64,000 nt of DNA, taken from contig DASXZH010000029.1 in NCBI GenBank assembly GCA_036502005.1, positions 1 to 64,000 on the forward strand, written 5' to 3'. Each line of letters begins with the position of its first letter. Within the stretch, counting starts at the first letter, position 1. The notes beneath the pieces were generated by a model, which did not search any database, was not told where the DNA came from, and saw only the letters and a program-made list of their open reading frames with translations. The position numbers and the translations under genes were made by a program. Shown here in pieces: positions 36,268 to 44,131 of the stretch. The DNA comes from DASXZH01 sp036502005 (lineage in GTDB: Bacteria; Armatimonadota; Fimbriimonadia; Fimbriimonadales; Fimbriimonadaceae).

Positions 36268-37599
36268 TTATCTGCCACGAGGGGCCGGGCCACCCATTTG
36301 GCCGGGACCGCCTGTGTTGATCATCTTCTTCAGTTCATCCACGTTATTGGCGCGCATAAACACTTCTTCCAGCGTAACGTAGCCGCGCTGATAAAGATCG
36401 CGAAGGCATTGATCCATAGAGATCATGCCGTGCGAGTTACCGCTCGTCTGAATCATGGACGGAATCTGGTGGGTTTTGTTCTCGCGGATGAGGTTCCGGA
36501 TAGCCGAAGTGGCGATCATGATCTCATTGGCGGGAACTCGGCCCGAGCCCTGTGCTCTTGGCAAGAGTTGCTGGGAGATAACGGCTTGGATGTTGTTCGC
36601 AAGCTGAACTCGGATCTGCTCCTGCTGGCCGGGAGGGAAAACGTCAATCATACGGTCAATAGATTCGGCCGCGTTGTTCGTGTGCAAGGTGGCAAAGACA
36701 AGGTGGCCCGTTTCAGCAGCCGTAATGGCCAACTGAATGGTTTCCATGTCTCGCATTTCACCAACGAGCAGGACGTCCGGGTCTTCTCGAAGAGAAGCGC
36801 GGAGCGCTGCTGAAAAGCTCTTGGTATCGCCACCTAACTCGCGCTGGTTGATCAGCGACATTTTGTGTGTGTGCAGATACTCGATCGGGTCCTCAATCGT
36901 GATGATATGAACCGCACGGTTCATATTGATGAAGTTGACCATCGCGGCGAGCGAAGTAGACTTTCCGGATCCTGTAGGGCCCGTAACCAAGATCAAGCCG
37001 CGGGGCTTTTCGGTCAAGGTTTCCAAAATCGGTGGCAAGTTCAAATCTCTGCAAGTTGGGATCTTCTGCGCGATAAGTCGAAAAGCAGCGGCAACGCTTC
37101 CCCTATCTCTATAAATGTTTACACGGAAGCGGGCGCGACGGGGGAGTTGATAGGAAAAGTCCAACTCAAGCGTGGTCTCAAACTTGTGGATGTTCTCATC
37201 GGAGAGGATGTCGTACATCATCCGCTGCGTATCGGTCGCGGCAAGCTTCTCGAAATTCATCCGCTTCATCAGGCCATCGTCTCGAATGACAGGCTCTGAG
37301 TTGGCGCACAAGTGAAGGTCGGAAGCGTTCTTGTCAACGATGATGTGCAGAAGCTCGTCGATGTGCAAGTCCTCAACGGATCTTGGTGGACCCTCGGTCC
37401 CTTCGAGGAAGGGCATTACAACCGGTGCGGGCTGCGCAGGAGGAGGCGCTTGCTGGGGGATCCCGGAACCAGGAGGCGGAACATTAACCGGAGGCGCTGC
37501 TCCGTTAGTTACGGGAGGAACTGCTCCTCCATTAAGTGAGCCAGGATCTGGCTGGCCGCCACTGCCAGGAACTCCGCCTGGATAGTTGGGATTCTGCAT
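36268..37599 (-). CDS. pilT: Pilus retraction ATPase PilT
   Basis: Hexameric AAA-type ATPase powering pilus retraction. Walker A is GPTGSGKST (about residues 211-219). An Asp box lies in the segment ending DPIEYLH, Walker B in DVLLVGEMRD, a His box in HLVFATLHTNNAAESIDR, and the PilT-specific C-terminal AIRNLIRE motif is present. Residues 1-76 form a Pro/Gly/Ala-rich extension before the PAS-like N-domain (LHIDELLHIIVDKNASDLHL), so the protein is 443 aa rather than about 345-360. Between pilB and pilC. Confidence 0.95.
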   Translation of the reverse strand: MQNPNYPGGVPGSGGQPDPGSLNGGAVPPVTNGAAPPVNVPPPGSGIPQQAPPPAQPAPVVMPFLEGTEGPPRSVEDLHIDELLHIIVDKNASDLHLCANSEPVIRDDGLMKRMNFEKLAATDTQRMMYDILSDENIHKFETTLELDFSYQLPRRARFRVNIYRDRGSVAAAFRLIAQKIPTCRDLNLPPILETLTEKPRGLILVTGPTGSGKSTSLAAMVNFINMNRAVHIITIEDPIEYLHTHKMSLINQRELGGDTKSFSAALRASLREDPDVLLVGEMRDMETIQLAITAAETGHLVFATLHTNNAAESIDRMIDVFPPGQQEQIRVQLANNIQAVISQQLLPRAQGSGRVPANEIMIATSAIRNLIRENKTHQIPSMIQTSGNSHGMISMDQCLRDLYQRGYVTLEEVFMRANNVDELKKMINTGGPGQMGGPAPRGR

Positions 37600-37698
37600 T
37601 AATAATTCCTTGATTTACAATTGCCGACGCTGAAGCTTTCGCCTAAAGCTGTTATAGCCTAATCTACGAGGTTTTATGGCGTCCTAGCAGCTAAAAAC

Positions 37699-39477
37699 TT
37701 AGAAACCAGCAGTGAAGACAACGCGCATGATCTCGGAGGGATCGGTCTGGCCGCCAAGCACCTTATGCAAGCCGTCCTCTCGAAGCTCTTTCATGCCGTT
37801 TGCCTTCGCGGCCTCTTTTATGTCATTAAGAGGGGCGCGGCGGACAACAAGTTCGGCAATTTCCGCATTCATGACCATTAATTCGTGAATTCCAATTCGG
37901 CCACGGTAGCCAGTCTGCCGGCACTCTTCACAACCAACTGGGCGATAGAGGGTAACCATCTGGTCCGGATCCTCAGCTTGCATCCCGAATCTTCTTAGAT
38001 CGGCCGCCCTAACTTCATATTTCTCTTTGCAAGCGCCGCAAAGCTTTCTAGCAAGTCGCTGGGCGAGAACGCCGTTAATCGTGGCAGAAATCAAATAAGG
38101 CTCGACGCCCATGTCGATAAGTCGCAAAGTAGCGGAGGGCGCGTCGTTAGTGTGGAGCGTGGACAAAACCATGTGTCCCGTTAGTGAGGACTCAATGGCA
38201 ATTTCCGCTGTTTCAAGGTCTCGCATTTCACCGACCATGATGATGTCGGGGTCCTGTCTCAAGAAGGCGCGGAGACCGGTGGCAAAGTTCAACCCTGCCT
38301 TTCTGTTCACCTGTACCTGTGAGATGCCGGGAAGCTGATACTCAACCGGGTCTTCGATCGTGATGATATTCACGCCGATGGTGTTGAGCTTGTTCAAAAC
38401 CGAATACTGGGTGGTCGTTTTTCCGGAACCGGTAGGACCTGTGCAGAGGAACATACCGTTCGGCTGAGCGGTGAGTTCTTCGATTTTGAGCTGGTTCTCA
38501 TCCGTAAAAGCAAGCTTTTCCAAGCCGAGCATAACGCTCGACTTATCCAGAATTCGCATAACGATTTTTTCGCCGAACGGCGTTGGGATACTGCTTACAC
38601 GAAGGTCAAAGTCTTTTCCGGTGTTGCGAACCTCGATACGGCCGTCCTGGGGAATTCGCCTTTCAGCGATATTCATGTCGGACATGATCTTGAAACGGCT
38701 GACAAGAGCCGCCATCAGGTTTCGAGGCACCGTCATCGCCTCTTGCAAAACGCCGTCAATGCGGTACCGGATGCGAACCGACTTATTCATCGGCTCGACG
38801 TGGATATCTGAGGCGCGGTCCGCGATGCCTTGTTGAATTAAAGCGTTGGCCAACCGAATGATAGGCGCGGTTTTCGCTTCGTCTTCGCTTGCCGCCGAAT
38901 CATCTACATCTTCTCTAGCCGGGCGGGCAATACCTGCCTGAGCAATCGTGTTTCGGATTTCTGCCGAATACGATTCCATTGCGGGAGCTGCTGCTACGGC
39001 GGCGCTTGCAGCCGCTGCTGCGCCGTTTCCATTGGTGGACGTTCCCCCGTAATATTTCCGGATCGAGTCTTCAATCGCGGCGGGAAGCGCCAAAACTGGC
39101 AAAACTCTCAGCCCCGAAGACATGCGAACATCGTCTTGGGCCTGGATATTGGTGACGTTCCCCATGGCCAGCCATAGTTGGGTGCCATCTTTTTTAACAG
39201 GGATAACGTTGTGGTTCTTGACGATCTTCTCGTTAACGATGTTGAGGGCGCTGCTGTCGATTGTGATCCGATCCAGATCCACAAACGGAATGCCCGCCTC
39301 TTGAGCCCGGGCCTGCATGACCTCACGCTCACCGACGAAGCCCAGCTCCGTGAGCACCTTGCCGATATCGGACGTTTTGCTCTGTTGCTGTACTTTTTGA
39401 GCCTCAACAAGTTGTTCCTGAGTTAGGAACCCCTTCTCTTGGAGCCAGGAAACCATAGGCTTGCGAGGAACTGCCAT
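37699..39477 (-). CDS. pilB: Pilus extension ATPase PilB
   Basis: Assembly motor for the T4P. N-terminal MshEN/T2SSE-N domain (about 10-150) with an Ala-rich linker (about 150-170), then the ATPase core. Walker A is GPTGSGKTT. The Asp box is in ITIEDPVEYQL, Walker B in DIIMVGEMRD, and the His box is HMVLSTLHTNDAPSAT. A four-cysteine zinc site typical of PilB is present (LCGACKEKY and CEECRQTGY). 592 aa. First gene of pilBTC; the 99-bp gap to pilT contains a small AGCTTT/AAAGCT hairpin. Confidence 0.96.
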   Translation of the reverse strand: MAVPRKPMVSWLQEKGFLTQEQLVEAQKVQQQSKTSDIGKVLTELGFVGEREVMQARAQEAGIPFVDLDRITIDSSALNIVNEKIVKNHNVIPVKKDGTQLWLAMGNVTNIQAQDDVRMSSGLRVLPVLALPAAIEDSIRKYYGGTSTNGNGAAAAASAAVAAAPAMESYSAEIRNTIAQAGIARPAREDVDDSAASEDEAKTAPIIRLANALIQQGIADRASDIHVEPMNKSVRIRYRIDGVLQEAMTVPRNLMAALVSRFKIMSDMNIAERRIPQDGRIEVRNTGKDFDLRVSSIPTPFGEKIVMRILDKSSVMLGLEKLAFTDENQLKIEELTAQPNGMFLCTGPTGSGKTTTQYSVLNKLNTIGVNIITIEDPVEYQLPGISQVQVNRKAGLNFATGLRAFLRQDPDIIMVGEMRDLETAEIAIESSLTGHMVLSTLHTNDAPSATLRLIDMGVEPYLISATINGVLAQRLARKLCGACKEKYEVRAADLRRFGMQAEDPDQMVTLYRPVGCEECRQTGYRGRIGIHELMVMNAEIAELVVRRAPLNDIKEAAKANGMKELREDGLHKVLGGQTDPSEIMRVVFTAGF

Positions 39478-39793
39478 GCTAACTATAGTCCCCCGCCTCG
39501 AGCAATGCTCTTGACGCGAGCATAGTAAACATTTGCGAGCACGCGATCATCATTTGAACTTTGAATCCGCACCATCATAGGTAAAAATTTGTGCGACCCT
39601 GAGTAGGACGTGGTTATGGCCATCAATCGTTCGCCGCCCCGGACGCATGGGCGAACAAAAATTCGTCATAGTTAACAAGAAGGGGCTTAAACCAATACAC
39701 CAAAACGCTCCTCACAATGCCTCCACTTTATATGCTTGGCTATCCGAAGCAGAAACTTGCACTATTTCCCAAACTAAAGGATAAAGAGAAGTC
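39478..39793. other. Divergent intergenic region between pilB and argS
   Basis: A 316-bp gap with no supported gene. It must hold promoters for both pilB (minus) and argS (plus). The only plausible plus-strand match is TTGGCT (39736-39741), an 18-bp spacer and CACTAT (39760-39765), which is weak. No tRNA, repeat or terminator was found. Confidence 0.4.
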
Positions 39794-41485
39794 TTGATTC
39801 GCACACACTACGCACACATCCTTGACTGCGCAATATCAAACCTTGTTCGCAATAAAAAAATTCCAAGTGAAATTTACGCCGATGCCGAGTTATCCGACCC
39901 TCGAAATCCGGAGCACGGTGATTATAGCTGCAATATCGCTCTAATTGCAGCGAAAAAAGCAGGGATTTCACCTAGGAATTTTGCTGAATTATTGCAAGAA
40001 GAATTATCTGCAATTCCCGACTTTGAGTCTATAGAGGTTGCTGGACCCGGTTTTATCAACCTTCGGTTGAAGCCGGAAGTTACAGCGAAGTTTTTGTGCG
40101 ACATTCTTTCAAAAGGACCGCAACTGGCAAAATCCGAGGTTGAAGAGCCTTTTAAGATTGACGTTGAGTTCGTTAGCGTGAATCCGAATGGGCCCATTAC
40201 CGTTGGATCGGGACGCGGAGCAGCTTTTGGCGACACTCTTTGCAGGGTCTTGGAGGCCGTAGGTCATCAAATTACGCGTGAGTATTATATTAACGACGGC
40301 GTTAACTCAGAGCAGATGCGTCTGTTTGCTGAATCGGTTCTGCACTATTACCGAGAAAAATTAGGAATTTCCAGCTCCATGCCAGAAAATGGCTATAAAG
40401 GCGAATATGTGGCCGATGTTGCCACCGAACTTTTTGAAAAATATGGCTCGGAAGGTCGAGACAAGGATCTGGCTTGGTTCCAAAACCATTCACAAGATTT
40501 GATGTTGGAACGACAGCAGCAGGATTTGATCCGGTTTGGCGTTAAATTCGACGTGATTTTTGGCGAGCAGACTTTGCACAATGCGGGCACTGTTCTTGAA
40601 ACTTTGGCTGAACTGAAGGAAAGAGGCGTCGCTTACGAAAACGAAGACGCGCTTTGGCTCAAATCTACTGATTTTGGCGACGACAAAGACCGTGTTCTCG
40701 TCCGCGCGGATGGCCGGCCAACTTATATAGCCTCCGATATCGCCTATCACCGAAACAAGTTCGAACGCGGCTACGACAAGGTTATCGATATCCTCGGTCC
40801 CGATCACCACGGCTATATTGGGAGGCTAAATGCTTCCGTCGCTTCTTCCGGCTATTCGCTGGATCGCTTCCAGATCGTGATTTTTCAGATCGTCCGGTTT
40901 GTAAAAGACGGCCAGCCCGCGCCGATGCGTAAGCGCGACGGCAACATTTATGAGTTGCGAGATCTTATGAACGACGTCGGCCCCGACGTCGCTCGCTTCT
41001 TTTATCTCATGCGCTCGCACGAAACGCACATGGATTTCGACATCGACCTTGCCACCAAAAAGAGCGATGACAATCCAGTTTTTTACGTGCAATACGCTCA
41101 TGCGCGCATTTGTTCGGTAATGCGGAAGGCTGCTGAAAGTGGTTTTGCCGCGCCTTCGGATGTTTCCGCTTACACTCACCTTCTAGTTCATCCGAAGGAA
41201 GGTGAGCTTATTAAAAAGATAGCCGATCTCTCCCATGAGGCTAGGCGCTGCTCTGTGGACTATGGGGTGCACCGGTTAACCACCTACGCGGTGGAATTGG
41301 CGCGGACATATCACCATTTTTACGATGCCTGCCGCGTGATTCAGCCGGAAAACCCGGAACTGACTTTGGCCAGGCTGGCCCTCTGTGAAGGCGCCAAAGT
41401 TGGCTTACGGGCAACTTTTGATCTGCTGGGCATCTCCGCTCCGGAGAGAATGGAACGCGCTGAGACTGTAACGGCGGAAGACTAG
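39794..41485 (+). CDS. argS: Arginyl-tRNA synthetase
   Basis: Class I synthetase charging tRNA-Arg. N-terminal additional domain with NPEHGDYSCNIAL, then the catalytic domain beginning VEFVSVNPNGPITVGSGRGA. Further matches are DIAYHRNKFERGYDKVIDILGPDHHGYIGR, a KMSKS-equivalent PMRKRDGN, and an anticodon-binding domain with YVQYAHARICSV. Residues 136-139 read TVGS where HIGH-type sequences such as HVGH are common. TTG start at 39794 with a purine-rich upstream tract. 563 aa is normal. Its stop shares CTAG with that of the convergent gene. Confidence 0.95.
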   Translation: MIRTHYAHILDCAISNLVRNKKIPSEIYADAELSDPRNPEHGDYSCNIALIAAKKAGISPRNFAELLQEELSAIPDFESIEVAGPGFINLRLKPEVTAKFLCDILSKGPQLAKSEVEEPFKIDVEFVSVNPNGPITVGSGRGAAFGDTLCRVLEAVGHQITREYYINDGVNSEQMRLFAESVLHYYREKLGISSSMPENGYKGEYVADVATELFEKYGSEGRDKDLAWFQNHSQDLMLERQQQDLIRFGVKFDVIFGEQTLHNAGTVLETLAELKERGVAYENEDALWLKSTDFGDDKDRVLVRADGRPTYIASDIAYHRNKFERGYDKVIDILGPDHHGYIGRLNASVASSGYSLDRFQIVIFQIVRFVKDGQPAPMRKRDGNIYELRDLMNDVGPDVARFFYLMRSHETHMDFDIDLATKKSDDNPVFYVQYAHARICSVMRKAAESGFAAPSDVSAYTHLLVHPKEGELIKKIADLSHEARRCSVDYGVHRLTTYAVELARTYHHFYDACRVIQPENPELTLARLALCEGAKVGLRATFDLLGISAPERMERAETVTAED

Positions 41486-42240
41486 GTTGCTTCGGCAATA
41501 CCAAATTGCTTTTTCAACTGCGAATGGTTAACCGCCTTAGCGCTTCCGTGCCCGCTCTCGTAAATCGTATTGATCCTAAGCATGCCACTCTGCAAAATAT
41601 CTTGATTGAGCGTCGCTAAAGAGGGGTCCAAATAAGCGCCATTTCTAGGGCCATATCGCTCCACCGATAGGCTCGCAAATGACTCCGAAACGAGGTTGGC
41701 ATCGTAAGCCACTCTAGCCCGAACATGCTTCACGCCCAGCAAATCACGGATGGTCATTTTGCCGAAGTCCAGAAAAACCGGGCGTCTTGCAAACCGCCAA
41801 CTTGGCTTCATTTGCTTCCACTTAAAGGAAATCAAATCCCCGCCCATGCGCTTCATGAGAAAAAATCGATCCGCAAAATCTTGGGCGTTCACAATCCAAA
41901 CCATGTTTTTGTAAAACCGCTCACGCTCCTGGATCTGCCCTGGCGAAATAGGTGAGTTTTGGAGTTCGATAACCAAGTTGCGATCAGTTCGGATATCGGC
42001 TCGGTGTGAACCGATCGGAACTTCAACTTGATGAGGTTCAAAATGCAATTTCCAGTTTCTGTGCCACTCCGTTTCCGGTTCGTACCATGAATCGCAGTCG
42101 ATGCCTGCCTTATGCGCCCAATGGTGAACTTTAATGACGCCGCACTTTGCCAGAACAAGGCCCTGACAGCAGGGGCAAAACGCCTCCGTGCCTTTGGTGG
42201 CTTCTATTCTCGTGCCTGCATCATCGAGCGCGTATTGCAC
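41482..42240 (-). CDS. CoiA-like competence-associated protein
   Basis: The layout matches the CoiA family: an N-terminal zinc-type motif FCPCC (about 21-25) with HHWAHKAG (about 38-46). A nuclease-like core follows, with HRADIRTDRNLVIELQNS where Asp and Glu-x-Gln form the predicted PD-(D/E)xK-type site (about residues 78-95), and then an ERERFYKNMVWIVN segment. CoiA is required for processing incoming DNA in Gram-positive transformation; whether that holds here is inference. GTG start. Overlaps argS by 4 bp tail to tail. Confidence 0.75.
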   Translation of the reverse strand: MQYALDDAGTRIEATKGTEAFCPCCQGLVLAKCGVIKVHHWAHKAGIDCDSWYEPETEWHRNWKLHFEPHQVEVPIGSHRADIRTDRNLVIELQNSPISPGQIQERERFYKNMVWIVNAQDFADRFFLMKRMGGDLISFKWKQMKPSWRFARRPVFLDFGKMTIRDLLGVKHVRARVAYDANLVSESFASLSVERYGPRNGAYLDPSLATLNQDILQSGMLRINTIYESGHGSAKAVNHSQLKKQFGIAEAT

Positions 42241-42285
42241 GTTTTATTTTAGAACTTCTCCCTATCACCTTTAACTTATCACCTT

Positions 42286-42891
42286 TCACGCCGCAGAATG
42301 CGGCTTTGACACATACTTCCCCGCATCCCCATCCACAAAACGCCAGGGGATTTCTTCTCCCTTACCGAGTGCCAACCCAATCCGTATTCCCTGCACAATC
42401 TTGGTTGGTGCCGCCCCCGCTTCAATCCTCAAGTCTGAACTAGGATCGAAAAGGTCAATCCCGTAATCCTTCTTCGTAATCCCAAAACCGGCCGCCAGTT
42501 TGCCTGGCCCGGATAACAAATCGTAGTCGTGCTTCACCTTCGGACGAAGCTCCCGAAACTCTTCCAAACCTGCCAGTGGCTCCGCTGCTCTTATCAGCAC
42601 CGCCGCCGCCCGGCCCTCAGCGTTAGCTGTCACATTCAGCATCCAGTGGCAGCCGTAATTAAAGTAGACATAGGCGACGCCGGCCTTGCCAAACATGATC
42701 TGATTCCGAGGCGTCAAGCCGCGAAAGGCGTGGGAGCCGGGGTCGTCTTCCTGCCGATATGCCTCAACCTCTACGATGCGAGCGCGGCGATTGCCACGGA
42801 CCAATATCGCTCCCAGCAACTGCTCTGCGCCAGAAACCACGTCATGGCGTAACGCTTCCAGGAGAGCTAACTGCTTTTTTGCATTTTTCAC
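42286..42891 (-). CDS. mpg: Alkyladenine (3-methyladenine) DNA glycosylase
   Basis: AAG/MPG-family base-excision enzyme removing alkylated purines. Recognised by AEQLLGAILV, VEVEAYRQEDDPGSHAFRG (catalytic Glu), TPRNQIMFGKAGVAYVYFNYG, VLIRAAEP and LSGPGKLAAGFGI. 201 aa, typical. GTG start at 42891, only 49 bp from the divergent ImuB-like gene, so the two damage-response genes share a control region. Confidence 0.95.
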   Translation of the reverse strand: MKNAKKQLALLEALRHDVVSGAEQLLGAILVRGNRRARIVEVEAYRQEDDPGSHAFRGLTPRNQIMFGKAGVAYVYFNYGCHWMLNVTANAEGRAAAVLIRAAEPLAGLEEFRELRPKVKHDYDLLSGPGKLAAGFGITKKDYGIDLFDPSSDLRIEAGAAPTKIVQGIRIGLALGKGEEIPWRFVDGDAGKYVSKPHSAA

Positions 42892-42900
42892 AGAAGGAAC

Positions 42901-42936
42901 TTGTTATCCAGCGAATCGTCTCCTATAATAGTAGAC
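42901..42936 (+). promoter_or_regulatory. Strong promoter with an overlapping palindromic operator (possible SOS box)
   Basis: -35 TTGTTA (42901-42906), exactly 17 bp, then -10 TATAAT (42924-42929). A 19-bp palindrome, GTCTCCTATAATAGTAGAC (42918-42936), is centred on the -10 box with one mismatched pair. Transcription would start about 5 nt before the ImuB ATG, so the message is nearly leaderless, and no Shine-Dalgarno is seen. Repressor binding here would block polymerase; a LexA-type repressor is the obvious candidate because mutasome genes are SOS-controlled elsewhere. Confidence 0.65.
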
Positions 42937-42940
42937 AGAT

Positions 42941-44131
42941 ATGCACTATTTTCTTTCGATCTCGCTGGAACGATTCTATTCGGAAACTCTGATAGGGGCA
43001 GAGCCTAGCCTTTCCAGCAGACCTCTTATTGTGCATTACGAAAAGAAAGTTCTGGACATGAACGACTTGGCCGAAGAGGCCGGCGCAAAAATTGGAATGG
43101 CTCTGAGCGAGGCAAAAGCGCTTCTGCATGGAGGAAGCTTTGTCGCCTGGGAAGAAGAACCTTACCGCGATGCCCGAAATAGATGGCTGGATATCTGCAC
43201 CGATTTTACGGATGTGATAGAGCCCGACCGCCAGAACTCGGCATACTTAGATTTTTCACTTCATCCAGACCCCAGCGCGGTGGCCTGGCGTTTACAAAAG
43301 CAGCTTTTTGAAACCTTGGGTTGGAAAAGCAGAGTGGGCATTGCCGGCACAAAGTGGATCGCCAAAGTCTCCGAAATCGTGAATGGCGATGGCGAGTTGC
43401 CCTTGCCGCAGTTGGAGCCTTGTCACCATCCCATCCGCTTTCTCTCAAATCTGCCCACCGAATATCTCCTTCGGGTGGCTGAAATTGACCGAATGCGTTT
43501 GAAGTTTCTTGGCTATCGCCAAATCGGCGAGATTTGCAAAGTTCCTCTTTCCGTTTTGCGTGAGCAGTTTGGGGAGGAGGGCTTGCTGATCCACCAAGCC
43601 TCTCACGGAGGCGTTCACCAAAAGGTGAGTGCGGTTTATCCCAAGGATTGCGTTTCCACTCGCATCCGTTTTGAAAGCCCCGTGGACTCTTTAGAAACCC
43701 TTTCCCGCGCCTATTTGGATTTGGCTAAATCCTTGTCCTCTGCCCTTCATGAACGCGACATGCAAGGCAATGAACTCGAACTCATCCTTGAGTTTGAGGA
43801 AGGTGAAATAGAAAAGAAGAGGCGCAAGTTTATGAAGCCGATGCAGTCGACGAAAGCCATCCTCTCTTCCATCAAGCTGGTCGCCGCTGAGATCACTCAA
43901 CCAATTGGTGAAATCCGCGCGATTATGATCAACCTGGAGCCGGCCCGAAGATTCCAGCGAGAACTCACCGGTGCCCACACGGCGGAGGAAAGAGTTTCCT
44001 CCACCGTCGCCGCTTTCAACCATATCCGGACAGTCTTTGGCGATCACGCAATCGAAGTCGCCGGCCAAGTAAGAGAGCCCCGCCGCAAGATGCTTATGAG
44101 ATTTTGGAAAGATGCTACAGGGTGGTCGTAA
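42941..44131 (+). CDS. imuB: ImuB-like, probably inactive Y-family polymerase
   Basis: 396 aa with a Y-family polymerase layout: N-terminal FLSISLERFYSETLIG replaces the catalytic DxDxFFxxVE, and QNSAYLDFSL stands where the SxDE active site is expected. A little-finger-like region follows with FLSNLPTEYLLR and LKFLGYRQIGEICKVPLSVLREQFG (helix-hairpin-helix type). The C-terminal RMLMRFW-like end resembles ImuB. Loss of metal-binding acidic residues is typical of ImuB, which acts as a beta-clamp adaptor for DnaE2. Overlaps dnaE2 by 20 bp. No ImuA partner is nearby. Confidence 0.85.
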   Translation: MHYFLSISLERFYSETLIGAEPSLSSRPLIVHYEKKVLDMNDLAEEAGAKIGMALSEAKALLHGGSFVAWEEEPYRDARNRWLDICTDFTDVIEPDRQNSAYLDFSLHPDPSAVAWRLQKQLFETLGWKSRVGIAGTKWIAKVSEIVNGDGELPLPQLEPCHHPIRFLSNLPTEYLLRVAEIDRMRLKFLGYRQIGEICKVPLSVLREQFGEEGLLIHQASHGGVHQKVSAVYPKDCVSTRIRFESPVDSLETLSRAYLDLAKSLSSALHERDMQGNELELILEFEEGEIEKKRRKFMKPMQSTKAILSSIKLVAAEITQPIGEIRAIMINLEPARRFQRELTGAHTAEERVSSTVAAFNHIRTVFGDHAIEVAGQVREPRRKMLMRFWKDATGWS

